From positions 248,001-312,000 of the forward strand of contig NZ_JAGGKM010000001.1 in the NCBI RefSeq assembly GCF_017873715.1: a stretch of 64,000 nt of DNA. Direction: 5' to 3'. Below, piece by piece: positions 40,266-48,282 of the stretch. The stretch comes from Cytobacillus luteolus. GTDB taxonomy: Bacteria; Bacillota; Bacilli; Bacillales; Bacillaceae_L. The first letter of the stretch is position 1, and each line of letters starts with the position of its first letter. Below the pieces are notes generated by a model. That model searched no databases. It was not told the DNA's origin and saw only the letters and a program-made list of their open reading frames with translations. Position numbers and translations under genes: made by a program.

Positions 40266-41132
40266 ATGCAATATAGATTGCTGGCGATCAACATCGATGG
40301 TACTTTATTACGTTCTAATGGTCGGATTCAGAGTGCAACAAAAGAAGCAATAGAATTTGTGAGGAAAAAAGAAGTCTATGTAACACTAGTCACAAACAGA
40401 AACTTTCAATCAGCTAAAAAGATAGCAAAAGCCTTAAAACTTGATACACATATTATTACACATAATGGAGCTTTCATTGGCCAATCAATTGATAAACCCA
40501 TCTATCAAAGCAGATTATCTGAGGAGAAAACCTTTAATCTTGTGCAGGTTTTAGAGAATTTTGACTGTAATATCCGCCTTGTACACGAAAGATTCTCGAT
40601 TGGCACAAAAATGAAGGTGCCTGGAAATATGGTAGCAAAAGCGGTCTTGGGAACAGGAGAACCGCTTTTTTACCCGATGCAATTTGTGGAATCACTTGGC
40701 GATTACTTACTAGACCATCCTGTGGCACCACCGAAAGTGGAAGCATTTTTTCTAACAGAAGAAGAATGCAACCGCGCTAAAGAAACGATCGCGGATGCTT
40801 TTGATGATATTGCTGTCACTAGTGGAGATAAAATGAGATTAGAAATAATGCCAAAAGGAGTCTCCAAGTTAAGCGGGCTACAAATACTAGGAAAACAAGT
40901 AGGTGTTCCTTTATCTAAAACTGTTGTTATCGGGGATTCTGATGATGACATACCTATGATTGAAGCAGCAGGATTAGGTGTGGCCATGTGGAACTCATCA
41001 AAAGAAGTAAAGAAAGCCGCAAACTGGATTACGAGGTCAAATGATCAGAACGGTGTAGCCTATATGATAAAAGAGCACTTCAGAATGCAACAAAGAATGA
41101 ATTTTATCCGCAATATGAAAATTGAAAAGTAA
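40266..41132 (+). CDS. yhaX: HAD-superfamily Cof-type protein YhaX-like
   Basis: A 288-residue HAD IIB (Cof-type) protein, the same length as B. subtilis YhaX and in the same position before hemZ. Motif III/IV are intact (KGVSKLSGLQILGKQ, VIGDSDDDIPMIEAAG), with a typical cap domain between. Motif I reads LLAINIDGTLL: the first residue of DxDGT, the Asp nucleophile, is Asn. If not a sequencing error, this would abolish normal phosphatase chemistry. The start is preceded by GAGAGGGGGAGC. Confidence 0.87.
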   Translation: MQYRLLAINIDGTLLRSNGRIQSATKEAIEFVRKKEVYVTLVTNRNFQSAKKIAKALKLDTHIITHNGAFIGQSIDKPIYQSRLSEEKTFNLVQVLENFDCNIRLVHERFSIGTKMKVPGNMVAKAVLGTGEPLFYPMQFVESLGDYLLDHPVAPPKVEAFFLTEEECNRAKETIADAFDDIAVTSGDKMRLEIMPKGVSKLSGLQILGKQVGVPLSKTVVIGDSDDDIPMIEAAGLGVAMWNSSKEVKKAANWITRSNDQNGVAYMIKEHFRMQQRMNFIRNMKIEK

Positions 41133-41140
41133 AATTGGTT

Positions 41141-41186
41141 AAAGACTGCCTAGTAGGAGAGCATTACCTACACTTGGGCAGTCTTT
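41141..41186 (+). terminator. Stem-loop after yhaX
   Basis: AAAGACTGCC / GGCAGTCTTT with an inner GTAGG/CCTAC stem; no clear T-run follows, so termination is uncertain. Confidence 0.55.
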
Positions 41187-41190
41187 ACTG

Positions 41191-41219
41191 TTGCTATTAA
41201 AAATAGTATTTTGTACACT
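41191..41219 (+). promoter_or_regulatory. Probable sigma-A promoter of hemZ
   Basis: TTGCTA, 17 bp, TACACT, ending about 49 bp before the TTG start of hemZ. Confidence 0.4.
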
Positions 41220-41267
41220 TAAATAAGTCTTTTTTATAAAATCACAAGACGTTGAAAGGTGATTACA

Positions 41268-42794
41268 TTGAAAATTTGTTTTCAAGGAATAAACGATGAG
41301 CGATTTCACCGCCCACTCAGCTTAATAACTGACCTGTTTTATGAGGAAAGTGAGCTTGCTTTTTCACAGGTAGAAAATCCAGACCTTTTCATAGATATCA
41401 CACTTAATGATCATGGCACAACCATTTCTTCACATGCACGGTTAAGGGACATCCAAACTGGTAAAAAGTATGAATCGACTTTTAAACAGGATTTGTCTCA
41501 TATTACGAGTGATAAAGAACGATTTAAACGTATCAAGCATTCCGTTTCGTATGTATACGTTACTGTTTTGCAGGAACTAACGGGTGTAACTCAACAGTGG
41601 GGAGTGTTAACTGGTATTCGACCTACGAAACTACTCCATAAACGACTTCACTCTGGCATGGATAAGGAAACGGCTCATCAGCAATTAAAAGATGAGTATT
41701 TAATTACAGATGAAAAAATGAACTTGATGCAGGAAATTGTAGACCGTCAGCTTGCAGTTGTTCCAGACTTATATGAGTTGAAAAATGAAGTGAGTATTTA
41801 TATTGGTATTCCCTTTTGCCCAACGAAGTGTGCCTATTGTACATTTCCGGCTTATGCAATAAATGGACGCCAAGGCTCAGTAGACTCCTTTTTAGGTGGA
41901 CTGCATTATGAAATCAGAGAAATCGGCCAATGGTTAAAGGAAAATGGTATTAAGATTACAACCGTTTATTACGGTGGTGGCACACCGACTAGTATTACGG
42001 CAGAAGAAATGGATATGTTGTATGAAGAAATGTATCAATCTTTCCCTGATGTCGATAAAATAAGAGAAATTACAGTTGAAGCAGGAAGACCAGATACGAT
42101 TACTCCTGAGAAGCTGGAAGTTCTAAATAAGTGGAACATAGACCGAATCAGTATAAATCCACAATCATATATCCAAGAAACCTTAAAGGCAATTGGACGT
42201 CATCATACGGTTGAAGAAACGATTGAAAAGTTCCATTTAGCTCGAAAAATGGGAATGAACAATATTAATATGGATTTGATTATCGGCTTACCAGGAGAAG
42301 GTGTCGAGGAGTTCAACCATACGCTTAGTGAAACAGAAAAGCTCATGCCAGAATCCTTAACCGTTCATACACTATCTTTTAAACGTGCTTCAGAAATGAC
42401 AAAAAATAAAGAGAAATATAAGGTTGCAGGTAGAGAAGAAATTGGTCAAATGATGGATCATGCAACAAAATGGACCAAGGCCCATAACTATGCTCCGTAT
42501 TATTTATACCGTCAAAAAAATATTCTAGGTAACCTTGAGAATGTTGGTTATGCCATTCCAGGTCAAGAAAGCATCTATAATATTATGATCATGGAGGAGC
42601 AGCAATCCATTATTGGATTAGGCTGTGGTGCATCTAGTAAATTTGTGGATCCAAACACAGGTAAAATTACACGCTTCGCCAACCCAAAAGATCCTAAATC
42701 TTATAACGATGGCTTCATTCATTACACTGAAGAAAAGATTAAAATATTAGATGAACTATTTCAAACAAAAAAGTGGTCTCAGGCACGTGCCTAG
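41268..42794 (+). CDS. hemZ: Oxygen-independent coproporphyrinogen III oxidase-like radical SAM enzyme HemZ
   Basis: About 508 residues, a strong match to B. subtilis HemZ, used in heme synthesis when oxygen is low. An N-terminal domain (about 1-160) is followed by the radical SAM core with the cluster motif CPTKCAYCTF, GGGTPTS, EAGRPDTI and NMDLIIGLPGE, then the HemN-type C-terminal part (YYLYRQKNILGNLENVGY). The TTG at 41268 has AAAGGTGAT upstream; the in-frame GTG nine bases earlier falls in that site. Its 3' end overlaps the convergent gene by 4 nt. Confidence 0.94.
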   Translation: MKICFQGINDERFHRPLSLITDLFYEESELAFSQVENPDLFIDITLNDHGTTISSHARLRDIQTGKKYESTFKQDLSHITSDKERFKRIKHSVSYVYVTVLQELTGVTQQWGVLTGIRPTKLLHKRLHSGMDKETAHQQLKDEYLITDEKMNLMQEIVDRQLAVVPDLYELKNEVSIYIGIPFCPTKCAYCTFPAYAINGRQGSVDSFLGGLHYEIREIGQWLKENGIKITTVYYGGGTPTSITAEEMDMLYEEMYQSFPDVDKIREITVEAGRPDTITPEKLEVLNKWNIDRISINPQSYIQETLKAIGRHHTVEETIEKFHLARKMGMNNINMDLIIGLPGEGVEEFNHTLSETEKLMPESLTVHTLSFKRASEMTKNKEKYKVAGREEIGQMMDHATKWTKAHNYAPYYLYRQKNILGNLENVGYAIPGQESIYNIMIMEEQQSIIGLGCGASSKFVDPNTGKITRFANPKDPKSYNDGFIHYTEEKIKILDELFQTKKWSQARA

Positions 42795-42811
42795 GACCAC
42801 TTATTTTTTTT
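42771..42811. terminator. Bidirectional terminator within the hemZ 3' end
   Basis: AAGTGGTC / GGACCACTT with inner AGGCAC/GTGCCT; A-run before, T-run after. It overlaps the last codons of both hemZ and the convergent gene. Confidence 0.88.
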
Positions 42812-43222
42812 ATATACACTTGTGATAAGGATGTAGCCAAGTATTACTCCAGATGTTTTATATGTAGAAACCTCTGTTAATAAATATCCCAGGTGAGATG
42901 GTAGTCTTAAAAATTGAAAATAAAAATGAAAGATAAAATAGAGAGTAAAATAAAGAGCTGGAAGCCCCATGAAAATCAACTTTACATAATTAATTCTCCA
43001 TCTACCACCTTTTTCTTTCTCTTTTATAAGGTAAGGTACCCCCAACATTAATCCCATTGGTATAAATAGTAATAGTCTATAAATAGTCCATGGAAACAGA
43101 CTGAAACTTTCTGTGGCAATTTGCTTTAGCAAAACATCAACATAACTAGTAAAAAGTAGCATACCAAATAAAAGGACAGAGTATAAAATATAATAGCTTA
43201 CCTTTGTTTTAATTTCTATCAC
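42791..43222 (-). CDS. Four-helix membrane protein, unknown
   Basis: A 143-residue protein with four hydrophobic helices (about 10-30, 45-62, 80-102, 115-135) and a basic C-terminus (YKKNKWS). I do not recognise it. The GTG start lies right against GAGGGG, an unusually short spacing, so the exact start is uncertain; the next in-frame ATG is 19 codons later. It is convergent with hemZ, sharing the terminator. Confidence 0.6.
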   Translation of the reverse strand: MIEIKTKVSYYILYSVLLFGMLLFTSYVDVLLKQIATESFSLFPWTIYRLLLFIPMGLMLGVPYLIKEKEKGGRWRINYVKLIFMGLPALYFTLYFIFHFYFQFLRLPSHLGYLLTEVSTYKTSGVILGYILITSVYKKNKWS

Positions 43223-43362
43223 CCCCTCGTGCTTAAAACCTTCTATATTTCTATGTTTCTATACTCTTTAACATTCCCCCCCATAAGCCCTAATTAAGAA
43301 AGACATAATAAAGTTAACTTCGACGTATTTTTAGTAGTAGAACATTTTAGAGGAGGTAAGAT

Positions 43363-43860
43363 ATGTCAAATCAGTTGAAGCAATTTTTACTGTCACAGTT
43401 GGCTGCTTGTCATGATGAAGAGGGGTGGTTTGTTCCACTACATAAGTCTTTGGATGGGCTAACAGCAAAAGATGCTTTGTGGAAAGAAGACCTAAACTCC
43501 AATTCAATTTGGGGAATTGTTTCGCATCTAACATTCTGGAACCAGCGGTATTTGCATCGATTTTTAGAAAAACCTTTATCTGAAGAAAATATAGATAACA
43601 CCGAAACCTTTAGTGAGCCAGAACATGAATCAATGGAAGTGGAATGGTTTTCAGAAGTTGTAAAAACCCTGGCTGTTATGTCAGAATGGCGGGAAGCTAT
43701 AAAGCTATGTGATCCTGTAAAATTAATGGGTCCTGTCAGAGAGAATTCGGATGAACCCTGGCTAAATACAATTGCACACATTAACATTCACAATGCCTAT
43801 CATATTGGTCAAATTGTCCAAATTAGAAAGGTACAGGGAACCTGGAATATAAATGTATAG
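43363..43860 (+). CDS. DinB/YfiT-like putative metal-dependent protein
   Basis: A 165-residue DinB-fold four-helix protein. The three-His metal motif is visible as the His in IVSHLTFWNQRYL and the pair in HINIHNAYHIGQI. Relatives include bacillithiol transferases, but DinB proteins have many roles and the substrate is unknown. GAGGAGGTAAG gives a strong start. Monocistronic. Confidence 0.85.
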   Translation: MSNQLKQFLLSQLAACHDEEGWFVPLHKSLDGLTAKDALWKEDLNSNSIWGIVSHLTFWNQRYLHRFLEKPLSEENIDNTETFSEPEHESMEVEWFSEVVKTLAVMSEWREAIKLCDPVKLMGPVRENSDEPWLNTIAHINIHNAYHIGQIVQIRKVQGTWNINV

Positions 43861-43936
43861 CCGATTAGTTTACGAATAATTCGGAATATTAGAAGGATTT
43901 TTAATGCTATATGATGAATTATTTTAACTAACTAGA

Positions 43937-43962
43937 AAGTAACTTTGAATTCAAAGTTACTT
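43937..43962. promoter_or_regulatory. Perfect 26-bp palindrome upstream of the acyl-CoA dehydrogenase gene
   Basis: AAGTAACTTTGAA followed directly by its complement TTCAAAGTTACTT. It is AT-rich and has no T-run, so an operator is more likely than a terminator. It differs from the FadR consensus (TGAATGAMTANTCATTCA). It lies 10 bp before the cre site. Confidence 0.6.
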
Positions 43963-43971
43963 ACTTCATTT

Positions 43972-43987
43972 ATGAAAACGTTTTCCA
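43972..43987 (+). promoter_or_regulatory. CcpA cre site upstream of the acyl-CoA dehydrogenase gene
   Basis: ATGAAAACGTTTTCCA matches the cre consensus WTGNAANCGNWNNCAW at every position except the final CA (CC here), and its core TGAAAACGTTTTC is palindromic. It ends 26 bp before the chosen GTG start, so CcpA binding would block transcription in rich carbon. Confidence 0.65.
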
Positions 43988-44013
43988 ACTGGGTAGTGAA
44001 AGGGGAGAAAGTC

Positions 44014-45153
44014 GTGACTGCACGTTATTTACAAGAGGAACATCACATTTTTCGGGATGCCTTTCGAAAATTTTTAGAAAAAGAAGCATATCCCTACTAT
44101 AATGATTGGGAAAAACAAGGACTGATACCACGTGAATTTTGGACGAAAATGGGGGACAATGGATTCCTTTGTCCATGGGTAGAAGAACAATATGGTGGCT
44201 TAGGCGCAGATTTCGGTTACTCAGTTGTAATTAGCGAGGAACTTGAAAAAGTTGGTTCAAGCACGATTGGAATTACACTACATAATGATATTGTTGTTCC
44301 ATATCTACAAATCTATGGGAATGAAGAACAAAAGAAGAAGTGGCTTCCAAAATGCATCTCGGGTGAATTTATTACAGCAATAGCCATGACAGAACCCGGA
44401 GCAGGTTCAGATCTAGCAGGTGTAAAAACGTCAGCTGTATTAGAGGGAGAGCATTATATCGTAAATGGCCAAAAAACATTTATAACAAATGGTATCCTTG
44501 CTGATTTAATTGTAGTTGTTTGTAAAACGAACCTAAAAGAAAGACATAAAGGAATTAGTCTTCTTGTTATCGAGAGAGACACTCCTGGATTTTCTAGAGG
44601 TAGAAAGCTTGAAAAAGTAGGCCTTCATTCTCAGGATACAGCTGAACTAATTTTTGAGGATGCAAAGGTTCCAGCTTCTAATCTATTAGGAGAAGAAGGC
44701 AAAGGATTTTATTATCTAATGGAACAACTGCAGCAGGAACGCTTATTAGTTGCAATATCAGCACAAACTGCTGCTGAAGTTATGCTTAAGCAAACACTTA
44801 CTTATGTGAAGGAAAGACAAGCGTTTGGTCAATCGATTAGTAAATTCCAAACAGTTCAGTTTAGACTTGCCGAAATGGCAACAGAAGTCGAAATTGGTCG
44901 GACATTTCTAGATGAATTAATAGAACAGCATATAGCAGGCAAGGATGTAGTCACAAAGGTATCAATGGCAAAGTATTGGATTACCGATATGGCCAAAAAA
45001 GTAGCAAATGAATGCATGCAATTACATGGTGGCTATGGATATATGGAAGAATACGAGATTGCAAGACGCTATCGGGATATTCCAGTTTCCGCGATTTATG
45101 CAGGAACAAATGAAATCATGAAAACAATTATCGCAAAAAATATGGGGCTTTAA
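44014..45153 (+). CDS. Acyl-CoA dehydrogenase, long-chain/isovaleryl type
   Basis: About 379 residues, full family length. N-terminal helical domain (HIFRDAFRKFLEKEAYPYYNDWEKQG), middle beta domain (ITAIAMTEPGAGSDLAGVKTSA), C-terminal helices with LHGGYGYMEEYEIARRYRD and IYAGTNEIMK. Ala replaces Glu in the YEGT motif, as in LCAD and isovaleryl enzymes, where the base is the Glu in the LQQERLL helix, present here. The GTG at 44014 follows AAAGGGGAG; the frame extends 69 bases upstream through the cre site and is rejected. First step of beta-oxidation, FAD-dependent. Confidence 0.88.
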   Translation: MTARYLQEEHHIFRDAFRKFLEKEAYPYYNDWEKQGLIPREFWTKMGDNGFLCPWVEEQYGGLGADFGYSVVISEELEKVGSSTIGITLHNDIVVPYLQIYGNEEQKKKWLPKCISGEFITAIAMTEPGAGSDLAGVKTSAVLEGEHYIVNGQKTFITNGILADLIVVVCKTNLKERHKGISLLVIERDTPGFSRGRKLEKVGLHSQDTAELIFEDAKVPASNLLGEEGKGFYYLMEQLQQERLLVAISAQTAAEVMLKQTLTYVKERQAFGQSISKFQTVQFRLAEMATEVEIGRTFLDELIEQHIAGKDVVTKVSMAKYWITDMAKKVANECMQLHGGYGYMEEYEIARRYRDIPVSAIYAGTNEIMKTIIAKNMGL

Positions 45154-45215
45154 CTCCCTTTGGGAGATTCAATTGATAAAATCACAAAAAAATAGTATTT
45201 GGGAGATGATCTATT

Positions 45216-46835
45216 ATGATGAATGTACCTTTATTAGTTCCAACAATGCTAGAGCGTGCAGAAAAGTTTTTCCCGAAAAAACAAGTGATTTCAAGAACTG
45301 CTGAAGGAAAGAAAACCCATACGTACAAAGAAATTGGTGAGAGAACAAGACGTTTAGCCAGTGCCCTGGAGAAACTGGGAGTGAAGAAGGGCGAACGAGT
45401 TGGAACGATTGCTTGGAACCATCACCGACACCTTGAAAGCTATTTTGCGATTCCTGGGATAGGGGCTGTCTTACATACAATTAATATTCGATTAGCCCCA
45501 AACCATATTTCCTATATTGTCAATCATGCGGAGGACCAGGTGCTACTTATTGATGAAGATCTACTACCATTAGTAGAAAGTGTAAAGGATGAGTTATCAA
45601 CGGTAAAAGCGTTCGTTATCATGACTGAAAAGGATAGCCTTCCTGAAACAAGACTTCAGCCTGTCTATCATTATGAAGAACTGTTAAAAGAGGGTAATCC
45701 TAGTTTTGAATTTGTAACAGACATTGACGAAAATGAACCAGCAGGTATGTGCTATACATCTGCAACAACGGGCAATCCAAAGGGTGTCGTTTACTCTCAC
45801 CGAGGTATTGTTCTACACAGTATGGCGTTAGGGCTAGCTGATTGTTCAGGGTTATCTGAAAACGATGTTTCCATGCCGGTTGTTCCAATGTTCCATGTAA
45901 ATGCATGGGGTATGCCTTTTGCTGCAACATGGTTTGGTACAACACAGGTTATGCCTGGCCCATATTTCACGCCTAAAATTATTGCAGAGTTAATCCAATC
46001 AGAGAAGGTAACCATATCCGCTGGAGTTCCAACAATATGGCTAGGGTTATTAAATGAATTGGAGCAAGGAAACTACGATACTAGTAGTATTACACGTATT
46101 TTATGCGGAGGGTCAGCTGCTCCAAAAGGAATGATTAAAGCCTTTGAAACAAAATATAAAATTCCTTTTGTTCATGCTTATGGAATGACGGAAACAAGTC
46201 CACTTGTGGTCCTTTCAAGACTAAAGAGCTATCAAGAAAATTTATCAGATGAAGAACGATTGGATATACGTTCTAAGCAGGGGTCCTTGGTACCTGGTGT
46301 TGAGATGAAAGTCATTGGTAAAGATGGTGACGTGGCTTGGGATGGGCAGGAAATGGGCGAGTTATTACTTCGTGGACCATGGATTGCAAGTGAGTATTAT
46401 AAAGACGAACGCACAACCGATGCTTTTAGAGATGGATGGTTATACACAGGGGATGTTGTAACAGTTGATGAAGAGGGAATCATCAAAATCGTTGACCGCA
46501 CGAAAGATTTAGTGAAGAGTGGTGGTGAATGGATTTCCTCTGTGGATTTAGAAAATGCATTAATGGCGCATGAAGCTATTTTTGAGGCTGCGGTTATAGC
46601 TGTTCCACATGAACAGTGGCAGGAGCGACCAATTGCTTGCGTAGTTCTAAAAGATGCTTACAAAGAAAAGGTAACAAAAGAAGAAATTTATGATTTCCTA
46701 AAACCACAATTTGCAAAATGGTGGCTACCAGATGATATCCTTTTCTTAGATACGATTCCTAAAACATCCGTAGGGAAGTTCTTAAAAAGAGCTCTACGTG
46801 ACCAGCTTAAGGAGCATTTAACGACACAAGCATAA
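45216..46835 (+). CDS. Medium/long-chain fatty acyl-CoA ligase
   Basis: A 539-residue adenylate-forming enzyme that activates fatty acids with ATP and CoA. The AMP motif YTSATTGNPKGVVYSH is canonical, followed by YGMTETSP, and the C-terminal hinge WLYTGDVVTVDEEGIIKIVDRTKDLVKSGGEWIS, with catalytic Lys in KTSVGKFLKR. GGGAGATGATC precedes the start. It follows the acyl-CoA dehydrogenase by 62 bp in the same direction, so likely one operon feeding beta-oxidation. Confidence 0.9.
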   Translation: MMNVPLLVPTMLERAEKFFPKKQVISRTAEGKKTHTYKEIGERTRRLASALEKLGVKKGERVGTIAWNHHRHLESYFAIPGIGAVLHTINIRLAPNHISYIVNHAEDQVLLIDEDLLPLVESVKDELSTVKAFVIMTEKDSLPETRLQPVYHYEELLKEGNPSFEFVTDIDENEPAGMCYTSATTGNPKGVVYSHRGIVLHSMALGLADCSGLSENDVSMPVVPMFHVNAWGMPFAATWFGTTQVMPGPYFTPKIIAELIQSEKVTISAGVPTIWLGLLNELEQGNYDTSSITRILCGGSAAPKGMIKAFETKYKIPFVHAYGMTETSPLVVLSRLKSYQENLSDEERLDIRSKQGSLVPGVEMKVIGKDGDVAWDGQEMGELLLRGPWIASEYYKDERTTDAFRDGWLYTGDVVTVDEEGIIKIVDRTKDLVKSGGEWISSVDLENALMAHEAIFEAAVIAVPHEQWQERPIACVVLKDAYKEKVTKEEIYDFLKPQFAKWWLPDDILFLDTIPKTSVGKFLKRALRDQLKEHLTTQA

Positions 46836-46842
46836 ACGACTA

Positions 46843-46881
46843 ATCCTCAGTGAAACCTGACTTTAGGGATCACTGAGGTTT
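46843..46881 (+). terminator. Terminator after acyl-CoA ligase gene
   Basis: CCTCAGTGA ... TCACTGAGG stem, then TTTATGTTTTATT; moderate T-richness. Confidence 0.7.
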
Positions 46882-46913
46882 ATGTTTTATTGTAGATGAG
46901 GAAAGAACTGTTG

Positions 46914-47350
46914 GAGGGTTCATAAATGAATTTATGTGACCTAGAAATGGCATTAACGCTTATAAGAGGGTTCATAAATGGATTTATGTGACCTCAGAAG
47001 AGCACAAACGCTAAAAAGAGTGTTCATAAATGGATTTATGTGACCTCAGAAGAGCATAAACGCTAAAAAGAGGGTTCATAAATGGATTTATGTGACCTCA
47101 GAAGAGCATAAACGCTAAAAAGAGGGTTCATAAATGGATTTATGTGACCTCGAAGTGGCATAAACGCTAAAAAGAGGGTTCATAAATGGATTTATGTGAC
47201 CTAAGAAGGGCATAAACGCTAAAAAGAGGGTTCATAAATGAATTTATGTGACCTAGAAATGCCATTAAAGCTAAAAAGAGGGTTCATAAATGCATTTATG
47301 TAACCTCAGAATGGCATAAACGCTAAAAAGAGGGTTCATAAATGGATTTG
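46914..47350. repeat. Tandem array of 52-bp units, eight full copies plus a partial ninth
   Basis: Units start at 46914, 46966, 47018, 47070, 47122, 47174, 47226 and 47278, with a truncated one at 47330; every step is exactly 52 bp. Each begins with a 25-bp imperfect palindrome GGTTCATAAAT-GG-ATTTATGTGACC (7-bp perfect core arms CATAAAT/ATTTATG), then a spacer ending AAACGCTAAAAAGAG. Edge copies (1, 7, 8) are more diverged than the central ones. No ORF spans it. It fills most of the 582-bp gap before the 3-hydroxyacyl-CoA dehydrogenase gene. Confidence 0.95.
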
Positions 47351-47417
47351 AAAGTATCTACCATTCTATATTCAAGATTGTCTTCAACATAAGATATGCT
47401 AATGGGGGTAAAAATAC

Positions 47418-48269
47418 ATGATAAAAAAAGTCGCAGTAATTGGTGCAGGATTAATGGGGAGTGGAATTGCGCAGTCGATGGCAACCGGTGGTAAGGAGGT
47501 TATCTTATACGATATCTCACAAGAAGTGTTAGACCGAGGTATGAGCACGATTCAAAAGAGCCTATCACGTATTGTAAAATCGGGCCACCTATCAGAAGAG
47601 GTATCAAAACTTGCCTCAAACAATATCAATACAACTCTTGATTTATCTAAAGCTGTTGCAAATGCAGATTTAGTTATCGAGGCAGTTCCAGAAAACCTAG
47701 AGTTGAAGAAAAAGATTTTCAAAGAGATAGATGAATATGCAAAGAGTGAAGCAATTTTAGCAACAAATACTTCTGAACTTAGTGTAACGGCAATTGCTTC
47801 AGCAACGAATAGAGCAAATAAAGTAATTGGGATGCATTGGTTTAACCCAGCCCCAGTCATGAAGCTTATCGAAATAGTAAGAGCAATTGATACATCAGAA
47901 GAGACTATACATGCAATTGTACAAGTTTCTGAAGAGATTGGAAAAGAGACAGTGGTTGTAAAGGATATGCAAGGATTTGTAACAACAAGGGCACTGGCTG
48001 CTCACCTTCTTGAATGTATGAGGATGTATGAGGAAGGGGTAGCAAGTGCCCCAGATATCGATAAAGCAGTCCGCTTAGGATTGAATTACCCAATGGGACC
48101 ACTAGAGTTGGCGGACTATGTAGGCTTAGATACCATGTTGTTTGCTTCAGAAGGATTGGTTGAAGCCTATGGTGATCGCTTTCTCCCTCCACAAACATTA
48201 AGGAAGCTAGTGGAAGCGGGTCACTATGGTCGAAAAACAGGTAAAGGATTTTATAACTACAACAAGTAA
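47418..48269 (+). CDS. 3-hydroxyacyl-CoA / 3-hydroxybutyryl-CoA dehydrogenase
   Basis: A 283-residue NAD-dependent dehydrogenase of the Hbd/MmgB type, oxidising 3-hydroxyacyl-CoA. N-terminal Rossmann motif VIGAGLMGSGIAQSMA, catalytic His region GMHWFNPAPVMKLIEIV, and the C-terminal domain RLGLNYPMGPLELADYVGLD. TGGGGGT lies before the ATG. It precedes the thiolase by 13 bp as an operon pair. Confidence 0.92.
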   Translation: MIKKVAVIGAGLMGSGIAQSMATGGKEVILYDISQEVLDRGMSTIQKSLSRIVKSGHLSEEVSKLASNNINTTLDLSKAVANADLVIEAVPENLELKKKIFKEIDEYAKSEAILATNTSELSVTAIASATNRANKVIGMHWFNPAPVMKLIEIVRAIDTSEETIHAIVQVSEEIGKETVVVKDMQGFVTTRALAAHLLECMRMYEEGVASAPDIDKAVRLGLNYPMGPLELADYVGLDTMLFASEGLVEAYGDRFLPPQTLRKLVEAGHYGRKTGKGFYNYNK

Positions 48270-48282
48270 GGGAGATATTCAT

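Noticed and set aside
46914-47350. CRISPR array or coding repeat
   Set aside because: The 27-bp spacers are conserved between units rather than unique, stops occur in the frames, and there are no cas genes.
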